5,091 nt of DNA from a bacterium (GCA_030018795.1 JASEHA010000194.1:1-5091); one strand, 5' to 3'; positions 1 to 5,091 are shown, numbered from the stretch's first letter. Numbers and translations are program-made. Notes: generated by a model not told the origin, from the letters alone.

Positions 1-23
1 ATTCTATCCTGGTATATCTAATG

Positions 24-40
24 CCAACATAGAATGTTGG
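24..40. repeat. small perfect hairpin upstream of the NHL gene
   Basis: CCAACAT (24-30) and ATGTTGG (34-40) are perfect reverse complements around a 3-nt AGA loop. No T-run follows on either strand, so it is not a standard intrinsic terminator. It could be the edge of a dispersed palindromic repeat or a leader RNA structure for the downstream gene. Nothing else firm was found in 1-89; no convincing -35/-10 pair is visible. Confidence 0.5.
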
Positions 41-89
41 GCTACTTGAAGCAACTGTGAACCAGAAGAAAAAAGGGAAGGGAAATGTT

Positions 90-155
90 ATGAAGAACTA
101 CAAGATTAAGGTAAACGTGGAGAGTGATAGCTTTGACATATGGAGGTTGAGATGA
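90..155 (+). CDS. possible 21-residue leader peptide / small ORF
   Basis: An ATG at 90 opens a 21-codon frame ending in TGA at 153-155. The peptide starts MKNYKIKVNV, ends DIWRLR, and is charged with no membrane segment. AAGGGA (78-83) lies 6 nt upstream of the ATG as a plausible ribosome-binding site. The stop overlaps the preferred start of the next gene as ATGA (152-155), the arrangement expected for translational coupling, and the next gene's GGAGG lies inside this frame. I recognise no family. It may be a true coupled small protein, a leader that sets translation of the secreted NHL protein, the decayed 3' end of an older gene, or chance. Its short length makes chance a serious possibility. 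Confidence 0.3.
   Translation: MKNYKIKVNVESDSFDIWRLR
142..146 (+). promoter_or_regulatory. ribosome-binding site that decides the NHL gene start
   Basis: GGAGG sits 5 nt before the ATG at 152. The in-frame ATG at 140 overlaps this motif and has no purine-rich site of its own, so 152 is chosen as the start. This removes four residues (MEVE) and places a basic MKNLR n-region directly before the hydrophobic signal segment. Confidence 0.75.
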
Positions 156-1261
156 AGAATTTAAGGTGTGTTTTGGCTTTGGCTTTGGGAATGATGCCTT
201 TATTGGCACAGGCGTTAATAGTTATAGTTGGTTTAACTACATGCGGTTATGCAGACAACACAGGCACTGGCACAGCAACAGCAGGGATATATATCATGCA
301 AACTAAATGGGGAGGTTCTGGCTCAGGTGATGGGCAGTTTAACTATCCTCATGGTGTAGCAGTAGACGGCTCTGGCAATGTGTTTGTTGTAGATTACTAC
401 AACTATCGTATCCAGAAGTTTACCGCTGACGGCACATTTATCACCAAATGGGGAAGTTATGGCTCAGGTGATGGGCAGTTTAGCAATCCTTATGGTGTAG
501 CAGTAGACAGCTCTGGCAATGTGTTTGTTGCAGATTACTACAACCATCGTATCCAGAAGTTTACCGCTGACGGCACATTTATCACCAAATGGGGAAGTGA
601 AGGCTCAGGGGATGGGCAGTTTTATTACCCTCATGGTGTAGCAGTAGACGGCTATGGCAATGTGTTTGTTGCAGATTACAACAACTATCGTATCCAGAAA
701 TTCAAGCCTTATCCGGCAGGTTGGCTTTCTGGCAAGGTAACCAGTTCGGTTGACAACAAAGCAATGAATGGGGCAATGGTTGAGGTATTCAATAATGAAG
801 CAGTCAGGGTTGCTACAACAACAGATACAAATGGAAACTATTGCCTATTTGTTCCTGCTGGAAGCTGTACTGTGCGGGTTACAGCCATCGGGTATGGGAT
901 GCTTGAGCATATTGTAATGGTCGTTGAGAATGCAACGACAACGGTAAACTCTTCACTTATTGCTGGTGGAATAACTGGTGAAAGGCTTACGCTTTACAAC
1001 AATTTATTTGACCCAACAAAAAATGAGGGAGTAATCATTAAATATGAACTGACTGAAAATGCGGAGGTAAGTATTATTATCTATGATTTTCGAGGCAATT
1101 TGATTAGAACCCTGGTGAATGGTTATCAGAGTACCGGTGTTTATACAGAGACATGGCACGGTAAGAATGATGACGGGGCAATTGTAGCAAGCGGAACTTA
1201 CTTGATACAGATAAAGGCTGGTGGGTTTAAGGAAACGAAAAAGGTGGTAGTAGTAGAATAA
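152..1261 (+). CDS. secreted NHL-repeat protein with carboxypeptidase-regulatory-like and FlgD-type Ig domains
   Basis: Encodes 369 residues from the ATG at 152. Residues 1 to about 35 look like a long signal peptide: MKNLR, then a hydrophobic run ending near GYA, with probable cleavage before DN. LTTC in this stretch is a poor lipobox. Residues 51-97, 98-144 and 145-184 are three NHL repeats, each with the pattern KWG-GSGDGQF-GVAVD-GNVFV-D-YN-RIQKF typical of beta-propeller blades. Residues about 190-273 (SGKVTSS to SSLIAGG) resemble a carboxypeptidase-regulatory-like beta-sandwich. Residues about 274-369 resemble the FlgD Ig-like fold, with the features YEL-ENAEVSIIIYDF-G, TWHGKNDDG and VASGTYLIQI. 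FlgD-Ig C-termini are common on extracellular proteins of FCB-type bacteria and sometimes act in export or anchoring. The likely role is surface or extracellular binding; no catalytic motif is visible. Three blades are too few for a usual six-bladed NHL propeller. Confidence 0.88.
   Translation: MKNLRCVLALALGMMPLLAQALIVIVGLTTCGYADNTGTGTATAGIYIMQTKWGGSGSGDGQFNYPHGVAVDGSGNVFVVDYYNYRIQKFTADGTFITKWGSYGSGDGQFSNPYGVAVDSSGNVFVADYYNHRIQKFTADGTFITKWGSEGSGDGQFYYPHGVAVDGYGNVFVADYNNYRIQKFKPYPAGWLSGKVTSSVDNKAMNGAMVEVFNNEAVRVATTTDTNGNYCLFVPAGSCTVRVTAIGYGMLEHIVMVVENATTTVNSSLIAGGITGERLTLYNNLFDPTKNEGVIIKYELTENAEVSIIIYDFRGNLIRTLVNGYQSTGVYTETWHGKNDDGAIVASGTYLIQIKAGGFKETKKVVVVE
302..703 (+). repeat. 141-bp in-frame tandem repeat encoding the NHL blades
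   Basis: There are two full 141-bp units (302-442 and 443-583) and a third, shorter unit (584-703), each a whole number of codons. By manual comparison units 1 and 2 differ at 9 of 141 bases, and units 2 and 3 differ at about 15 of 120. Several differences fall in the same variable codons around GQF-xx-P, while the framework codons are almost invariant. This indicates recent duplication or continuing homogenisation between units. Such repeats can also be collapsed in a short-read assembly, so the true copy number may be higher. Confidence 0.9.
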
Positions 1262-1331
1262 TCCACAGATTACGCAGATTACGCGGATTATTAGGAGAAG
1301 ATGGTACAGATTTTACCACAAAGTACACAAA

Positions 1332-1367
1332 GGATGCAAAGGATGCAAAGGATGCAAAGGATGCACA
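1332..1367. repeat. 9-bp tandem array, about four copies
   Basis: The unit GGATGCAAA is repeated exactly at 1332-1340, 1341-1349 and 1350-1358, with a fourth variant copy GGATGCACA at 1359-1367. The array lies in the left half of the nested inverted repeat, between the middle arm and the inner hairpin. The matching right half has CACAAAG-type units instead, so the array appears to be a local expansion after the palindrome formed. Its minus-strand translation (HPLHPLHPL) is an artefact of the repeat. Confidence 0.9.
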
Positions 1368-1368
1368 A

Positions 1369-1399
1369 AGTAGAGACGTTGCATTGCAATGTCTCTACT
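1369..1399. repeat. long inner hairpin, GTAGAGAC...GTCTCTAC type
   Basis: Bases 1369-1383 pair with 1385-1399 around T1384. Fourteen of the 15 pairs are Watson-Crick and one is G1378-T1390, so a realistic stem has about 13 pairs with a short loop. The run that follows on the + strand is A-rich (AAGAAAAAAAA), not T-rich, and the minus strand has no T-run either. It is therefore not a classical intrinsic terminator, although it may still slow RNA polymerase or protect the 3' end of the upstream transcript. Related GTAGAGACGTTGCA palindromes are widespread as intergenic repeats, for example in cyanobacteria. Confidence 0.85.
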
Positions 1400-1542
1400 A
1401 AGAAAAAAAATCTTTGTGTCCTTTGTGTGTTCTTTGTGTGCTTTGTGGTTAGTCTGAAATGTGGATAATGCGATAAAACTGATAGCTATTTTCAACCGCA
1501 CAGGTCGAAATCTTGCATCTCTACGGAGCAGAAAGCTTGGAA

Positions 1543-1548
1543 TATAAT
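1543..1548 (+). promoter_or_regulatory. possible -10 element (TATAAT) for the downstream operon
   Basis: A perfect TATAAT lies 71 bp before the start at 1620, in the least repetitive part of the gap. There is no convincing -35 hexamer at 16-18 bp; the nearest candidate, TTGCAT at 1513-1518, gives a 24-bp spacer, and there is no extended -10 TG. In an AT-rich gap the motif could be chance. Confidence 0.25.
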
Positions 1549-1573
1549 CGTTTATCTTTAATCTGTGAAATCT

Positions 1574-1601
1574 GTGGATAAAGATAAGTGGATAAAGATA
1601 A
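1574..1601. repeat. perfect 14-bp tandem duplication
   Basis: GTGGATAAAGATAA occurs twice back to back (1574-1587 and 1588-1601). The first copy overlaps the right outer arm of the nested inverted repeat. The second ends 5 nt before the AAGGGGG ribosome-binding site, so copy-number change would alter the 5' untranslated region of the operon. Confidence 0.9.
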
Positions 1602-1606
1602 AAACT

Positions 1607-1613
1607 AAGGGGG
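1607..1613 (+). promoter_or_regulatory. ribosome-binding site that favours a TTG start
   Basis: AAGGGGG lies 6 nt before TTG at 1620, 12 nt before ATG at 1626 and 21 nt before ATG at 1635. Spacing favours TTG, with ATG 1626 as the next choice. All three choices leave the signal peptide intact, so the mature protein is unchanged. Confidence 0.55.
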
Positions 1614-1619
1614 CTACAA

Positions 1620-3500
1620 TTGAGAATGAATACAATGGTTACTAATTTATGGAGACATTTGGTTACAGCAGGAGTTATTGCCTTGCTGGGATACACCAAT
1701 GCTTATGCAGCAGGTGAGTCTATTTTGCTTTCGCTTGATGGGCTAATGGGTGCCAGACCAACAGGGATGGGGGAAACATTTGCCGGGCTGTCTGATGATA
1801 TTAATGCCCTGAATTATAACCCTGCAGGATTGAGTTTCCTTATCCAGCCAGAATTCAGCACCATGTATCTGGATGGACTTACAGACAGCCATTATGGTTT
1901 TGCGGGTTTTGTTTATCCATTTAAGAAAAGTACCATTGGATTAAGCCTGATTACTTTTGATGGCGGAAAAATGGATATTAATCTGCTTAATACAGACGGT
2001 TCATTTAAAAAATCAAAAACACTCTCTGCTCAAAAGGATAGTATTGCCATGTTTTCCTACAGCGTTGCCGTTGATTCAGCTTTAAGTCTGGGATGTAATT
2101 TGAAGAGGATAACTTCAATATTGGCAGAAGATTATAATGCTGCTGCCTGTGCTGTTGACATAGGGATGCTTATTCGTCCTGTGGATGACAGGCTTTGTTT
2201 TGGGGTTTCAGCCAGAAATATTGTTGCTGGTACAATAAAGTATAAGAATCTTGAGCATCCATTACCAATAACGATTAAGGCTGGCTGTGCCTTGAGGCAG
2301 AATGATCGATTGACCATTTGTGCTGATTACGAAAAACCTGATAAGGGCTTAAAGGCTGGCTTCAGGCTGGGTGGTGAATTTTTGATTACGAAGCTGCTGG
2401 CTTTAAGAGCTGGATATAATGGCCAGACAACATTTAACCTTGGACTTGGACTGAATACAAACGGATTTCTTGTTGATTACAGCTTTGCAGGGATGAAGGA
2501 TCTGGATAGTATGCAGCAGGTGTCTTTTTCGACGAACTTTGGCGGATTAAGCAATTATCGTAAGGCTTGTGGTTATCATAAAAAAGGGATGTATCCGCGG
2601 GCAATCTATTGGGCAGACAAGATTAAGGAAGGGGACGAAAATTTTGAGCAGACACAATCGATACTTGCTGATTCAAGAAAACAGGTTACGGCTCGGAATT
2701 ATTATAATGAAGGTAAACTCTGTTTCATGGAAAGAAAATATGGGGAATCTATGAAATGTTTTCAAATGGTCATAGAGACTATCCCCGAATATCGTGATAC
2801 AAAAGAAAGGCTAAACATTGCCACAGTTTGTCTGGCAAAGAAAGAGACAATGATAGCCATGAGTGAAGCACAAAAAATTGTAAACAAGGCAGAATCAATG
2901 GGGCTGGATATGGAAAAGGCAAATAATATCCTCAATGAATCTAAAGACTTGTATGAGCATACAGAATACATTTCAGCAAAAACTAAGGCAGAGGAATCCT
3001 CATCAATCGCCAGCAATGAATTAGAGAAGAAGAAGAAGGAGGAGAAAATAGCAGTTGTTCAACCCGTTGCGGAAAAGCCAAAGGTTGCGGCTAAGAGGAT
3101 AAATATTGCTGTGTCTGATTTTGAAGCACACGAGGTATCGGCAATGGAAGCATCAACAATAGCTGATTTCTTGAGAACAGAACTGATTAATTCACAATCA
3201 TTTGTTGTTCTTGAACGAAGTAATATGTCTGCGATACTTGCTGAACAGCATTTCCAGCAAACTGGCTGCACAACGAATGAATGTGCGGTCCAGATGGGTA
3301 AGATATTGAATATAGAAAAGATATTGATTGGCAGTTTTAGCAAGATACTGAATGTATATTATATCAATGTGCGTTTGGTTGATGTAGAGACCGGTGCAGC
3401 AGTCATGGCTGAGACGATAAGCTTTGCTGCAGCAGAAGATCTGCCGGTAAAGATAAAAGAACTGTCGGCTAAGATTGTTGATAAGGTGGCAACACAATGA
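1620..3500 (+). CDS. outer-membrane PorV/PorQ-like barrel fused to TPR-like helices and a CsgG-like domain
   Basis: Encodes 626 residues. Residues 1-30 are a signal peptide with a hydrophobic core and NAYA ahead of AGE. Residues about 33-308 match the PorV/PorQ/UPF0164 outer-membrane beta-barrel type. The entry motif GARPTGMGETFAGLSDD...NYNPAGL is diagnostic, followed by alternating amphipathic strands with many GFxxGF/LGLGL turns. Residues about 312-400 are TPR-like helices (YHKKGMYPRAIYWADKI; YNEGKLCFMERKYGESMKCF). Residues about 405-490 form a helical, charged linker with EKKKKEEK. Residues about 493-626 are CsgG-like: INIAVSDFEA, FVVLERSNMSAILAEQ, GCTTNECAVQMGKIL, ILIGSFSKI and VRLVDVETG. 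C550 and C555 probably form a disulfide. Canonical CsgG is a lipoprotein; here there is no lipid-anchor Cys, and the domain is attached to a barrel instead. The role is inferred as outer-membrane assembly, secretion or scaffolding. The gene overlaps the next by 4 bp. The exact start is less certain than the domains. Confidence 0.85.
   Translation: MRMNTMVTNLWRHLVTAGVIALLGYTNAYAAGESILLSLDGLMGARPTGMGETFAGLSDDINALNYNPAGLSFLIQPEFSTMYLDGLTDSHYGFAGFVYPFKKSTIGLSLITFDGGKMDINLLNTDGSFKKSKTLSAQKDSIAMFSYSVAVDSALSLGCNLKRITSILAEDYNAAACAVDIGMLIRPVDDRLCFGVSARNIVAGTIKYKNLEHPLPITIKAGCALRQNDRLTICADYEKPDKGLKAGFRLGGEFLITKLLALRAGYNGQTTFNLGLGLNTNGFLVDYSFAGMKDLDSMQQVSFSTNFGGLSNYRKACGYHKKGMYPRAIYWADKIKEGDENFEQTQSILADSRKQVTARNYYNEGKLCFMERKYGESMKCFQMVIETIPEYRDTKERLNIATVCLAKKETMIAMSEAQKIVNKAESMGLDMEKANNILNESKDLYEHTEYISAKTKAEESSSIASNELEKKKKEEKIAVVQPVAEKPKVAAKRINIAVSDFEAHEVSAMEASTIADFLRTELINSQSFVVLERSNMSAILAEQHFQQTGCTTNECAVQMGKILNIEKILIGSFSKILNVYYINVRLVDVETGAAVMAETISFAAAEDLPVKIKELSAKIVDKVATQ
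3483..3489 (+). promoter_or_regulatory. ribosome-binding site inside the upstream gene
   Basis: AAGGTGG ends 7 nt before the ATG at 3497 and lies within the last codons of the barrel/CsgG-like gene. With the ATGA stop-start overlap at 3497-3500, it supports reinitiation or coupled translation at this exact start. Confidence 0.75.
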
Positions 3501-4897
3501 AAAAACTAATCGCTATCTGTTGGTTACTGCTAAGTTTTTTATTTCTTCCTTCAACGGTATTTGCTCAAGCAGAGGATGTAAACAGGGCTGCACCTGATTT
3601 CAGATTGAAGCTGCTTTTTGGGAAAAACAGCCTGACCCTCAACAAGCTTTTAACCTATGGAAATAAACAAAATGTGCTTGTTTTAAGCTTCTTTGATACT
3701 GATTGCAAGCCATGCCTGAAGGAAATGCCTCAACTGCACCGGCTTGCTCAAAAGTATCAGGATAAGGATGTCGAGGTTTATTTGATCAGTATTGATAAGG
3801 CGGCAACAGAGACGGTTGAGGATTTTGTAAAAAAGAATAATATCACCCTGCCAGTCCTTCTTGACCCTTATGGTCTGCAATCTGGTGCAGAATATGGCGT
3901 TATAGTAAATCAGACAGCGGGAATACCAAAGTTGTTTTTAATCAGTAAAAATGGTTATATAAAGAAGATATATAGTGGCTATATGGATAATCTTGTAGAA
4001 ACCTTAAGCAAAGAGATAGATACCCTTTTACTGGAAAAAAAAGAGATAGTGGCAAAAATAGATACATTGACCATTCTTTTTAGTAACTCAACCAATGGTT
4101 ATTTAGAGTCCTGTAATTGTGCAGAAAATCCGTTTGGCGGGCTTGTTCGCAGGGCAACCCTGATCAAGGAGATAAGGAAGGATGAGACAGGGGTTCTCCT
4201 CTTAGATAGCGGCGATATACTCCCCCCCAGGCATGATCCTTTATTAGCTAAATATACATTTTTAGCCATGGAAGAGATGAATTATGATCTCATCGCACTT
4301 GGTGATCAGGAACTGATTTTGGGCACTGAATATATCCAAAAGGAGATTGAGGCCGAAAACCTTCCTTTTTATTCAGCCAATCTAAGCATCTGTCAGGATA
4401 AGGCATGCACCTATTTAGCCCCATCGCATCTAATCAAGGAAATTGGCAGCTTCACGGTGGGTATTATCAGCATAATCTCACCCGAGGTTTTCACCTTTTT
4501 CCCAAAGGATATTATCAAGAATTTAGAGGTATCTGACCCTGTCAAGCAGGTTCAGGGCTTTGTAGAGGCTTTTCGTGATAAGGTTGACCTGATTGTTGTG
4601 GTTTCACATTCTGGTTATGAGGAGGATTTGAGATTGGCAAAACAGGTTAAGGGGATTGATGTAATCATTGGCGGACATTCCCAGACACTTGTGAAAAAGG
4701 CTTCTGTTGTGCCAGGGACATTGATTGTGCAGGCAGGAGAAAAGGGGCAGTATCTGGGTAGACTGGACATACGGTTTGATAAAAATAAAAAAATTGCTGC
4801 CCATCAGTATCAGCTCCTTCCCTTAACCAGAGATATTGCAGATGATGAAGATGTGCGGGCATTGATTGGACAGTATTACTTAGAATTAAAGGAATAA
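3497..4897 (+). CDS. periplasmic thioredoxin/TlpA-like domain fused to a divergent UshA-type metallophosphatase domain
   Basis: Encodes 466 residues. Residues 1-23 are a signal peptide (MKKL, hydrophobic core, VFA before QA). Residues about 31-175 are a TlpA/ResA-like thioredoxin fold: APDF entry, FFDTDCKPC with the active-site pair C70-C73, a YLISID strand, and probable cis-Pro P144 in GIPKLF. Residues about 188-466 resemble the metallophosphatase domain of 5'-nucleotidases. Set against UshA from memory, D240 (DSGD), H371 (VSHSG), H394 and Q396 (GGHSQT) match metal ligands. Changed are the N-terminal NDHHG (here NSTNG, 197-201) and GNHE (here GDQE, 269-272), so one metal site and the catalytic His appear lost or altered. 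An extra CNC (206-208) leads into NPFGGLVRRA. The C-terminal nucleotide-specificity domain of UshA is absent. Likely role: periplasmic thiol-disulfide chemistry combined with a binding or altered hydrolase function. Cotranscribed with the upstream outer-membrane gene. Confidence 0.87.
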   Translation: MKKLIAICWLLLSFLFLPSTVFAQAEDVNRAAPDFRLKLLFGKNSLTLNKLLTYGNKQNVLVLSFFDTDCKPCLKEMPQLHRLAQKYQDKDVEVYLISIDKAATETVEDFVKKNNITLPVLLDPYGLQSGAEYGVIVNQTAGIPKLFLISKNGYIKKIYSGYMDNLVETLSKEIDTLLLEKKEIVAKIDTLTILFSNSTNGYLESCNCAENPFGGLVRRATLIKEIRKDETGVLLLDSGDILPPRHDPLLAKYTFLAMEEMNYDLIALGDQELILGTEYIQKEIEAENLPFYSANLSICQDKACTYLAPSHLIKEIGSFTVGIISIISPEVFTFFPKDIIKNLEVSDPVKQVQGFVEAFRDKVDLIVVVSHSGYEEDLRLAKQVKGIDVIIGGHSQTLVKKASVVPGTLIVQAGEKGQYLGRLDIRFDKNKKIAAHQYQLLPLTRDIADDEDVRALIGQYYLELKE

Positions 4898-4923
4898 GCT
4901 GATGTATCACCACGGAGGAAGTG

Positions 4924-4957
4924 CACCAGACACCAGGACACCAGACACCAGAACACC
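4924..4957. repeat. CACCAG tandem repeat, period 15
   Basis: CACCAGACACCAGGA (4924-4938) is followed by CACCAGACACCAGAA (4939-4953) and a partial CACC (4954-4957). Each 15-bp unit is itself two CACCAG half-units. CTGGTGTC at 4997-5004 is the exact reverse complement of GACACCAG at 4929-4936 and 4944-4951, so either copy could pair with it in RNA. The repeat starts 27 bp after the stop of the metallophosphatase gene. No T-run marks a classical terminator. Confidence 0.8.
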
Positions 4958-5016
4958 GCGAGAAACTGATATTTGATGAAAAAGGATTGCGACCGACTGG
5001 TGTCGTGTCAACTCTC

Positions 5017-5063
5017 AATTGTCGGATAGATGAGGCAGATGGGTTAGCACCCATCCTACAATT
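5017..5063. repeat. imperfect palindromic element with two competing stems
   Basis: Outer arms AATTGTCGGAT (5017-5027) and ATCCTACAATT (5053-5063) match as reverse complements at 10 of 11 positions. An inner perfect hairpin GATGGGT (5038-5044) / ACCCATC (5049-5055) has a TAGC loop. The two stems share bases 5053-5055, so they partly compete or form one longer stem with a bulge. This looks like a REP-type dispersed repeat. The remainder of 4898-5091 holds no gene I can support. Confidence 0.65.
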
Positions 5064-5091
5064 ATATCATCTCTATGCGACACTGAAGGGT

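Larger units (their letters stand above)
1261..1579. repeat. three-level nested inverted repeat filling the intergenic gap
   Basis: This explains most of the 358-bp gene-free stretch 1262-1619. Outer arms 1261-1281 and 1559-1579 are reverse complements at 19 of 21 positions (ATCCACAGATT... against ...AATCTGTGGAT). Middle arms 1315-1332 (ACCACAAAGTACACAAAG) and 1432-1449 match at 17 of 18, the single mismatch being a possible G-U pair in RNA. The innermost hairpin is 1369-1399. The left outer arm begins at the last base of the NHL stop codon. Extra CTTTGTG units fill 1412-1427. Similar motifs occur as scattered intergenic repeats in many environmental bacterial genomes. The stretch 1450-1558 is less structured: it contains the palindrome ATAGCTAT (1482-1489) and TTGCATCTCTAC (1513-1524), which echoes the inner hairpin. 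No transposase is present. Confidence 0.8.

Noticed and set aside
140..151. ATG at 140 as the start of the NHL-repeat gene
   Set aside because: It overlaps the GGAGG that serves the ATG at 152 and has no upstream ribosome-binding site.
1369..1410. Rho-independent terminator after the NHL gene
   Set aside because: The stem is strong, but it is followed by A residues on the + strand and no T-run on the minus strand.
1332..1449. CRISPR array
   Set aside because: The repeats are 7-9 bp, contiguous and without unique spacers, and there are no cas genes.
1261..1579. Insertion sequence
   Set aside because: It has inverted arms, but no transposase frame lies between them and no target-site duplication is evident; the 14-bp duplication is tandem on one side only.
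1313..1699. 128-codon minus-strand frame across the repeat block
   Set aside because: It translates the 9-bp array as HPL repeats and the CACAAAG units as HKAHKEHTKDTK, and it runs into the signal-peptide region of the + strand gene. Low-complexity artefact.
3059..3497. Two overlapping minus-strand frames (3059-3343 and 3198-3497)
   Set aside because: Both are antisense to the well-conserved CsgG-like domain, have no recognisable content and no clear ribosome-binding site.
4665..5054. 129-codon minus-strand frame at the right end
   Set aside because: It overlaps the conserved C-terminal part of the metallophosphatase gene antisense and otherwise translates the CACCAG repeat and palindrome; no domain is recognisable.

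Overview
The window looks like a piece of an uncultured, moderately AT-rich diderm (Gram-negative) bacterium. All three substantial genes are on the + strand. Each encodes an exported protein: an NHL-repeat protein with a FlgD-like C-terminal Ig domain, a PorV/PorQ-type outer-membrane barrel, and a periplasmic thioredoxin-like protein. This domain mix, together with modular intergenic repeats (CACAGATTACGCAGATT-type, CACAAAG-type and GTAGAGAC...GTCTCTAC-type), is familiar from environmental candidate phyla and FCB/PVC-neighbourhood genomes. The sequence alone does not let me name a phylum.

Layout. 1-151: leader region with a small perfect hairpin (24-40) and a possible 21-codon ORF (90-155) whose stop overlaps the next start as ATGA. 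152-1261: secreted protein with a signal peptide, three near-identical 47-residue NHL repeats, a carboxypeptidase-regulatory-like beta-sandwich and a FlgD-type Ig domain. 1262-1619: a 358-bp gap made mostly of repeats, forming a three-level nested inverted repeat (about 1261-1579) with a 9-bp tandem array inside its left half and a 14-bp perfect duplication on its right edge. 1620-3500: a 626-residue fusion of an outer-membrane barrel, TPR-like helices, a charged linker and a CsgG-like domain. 3497-4897: a thioredoxin/TlpA-like domain fused to a UshA-type metallophosphatase domain with substituted active-site residues. 4898-5091: non-coding, with a 15-bp tandem repeat and an imperfect palindrome.

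How they work together. The 1620 and 3497 genes overlap by 4 bp (ATGA), so they are almost certainly cotranscribed and translationally coupled. They form the most interesting part of the window: an outer-membrane fusion protein paired with a periplasmic redox/phosphoesterase-like fusion protein. The CsgG-like domain carries a Cys pair (C550/C555) of the sort a periplasmic thioredoxin could act on, which is a testable but unproven link. The NHL/FlgD-Ig gene is separated from this pair by the repeat block and is probably a separate transcription unit. No tRNA, rRNA, CRISPR array, transposase or integrase is visible.
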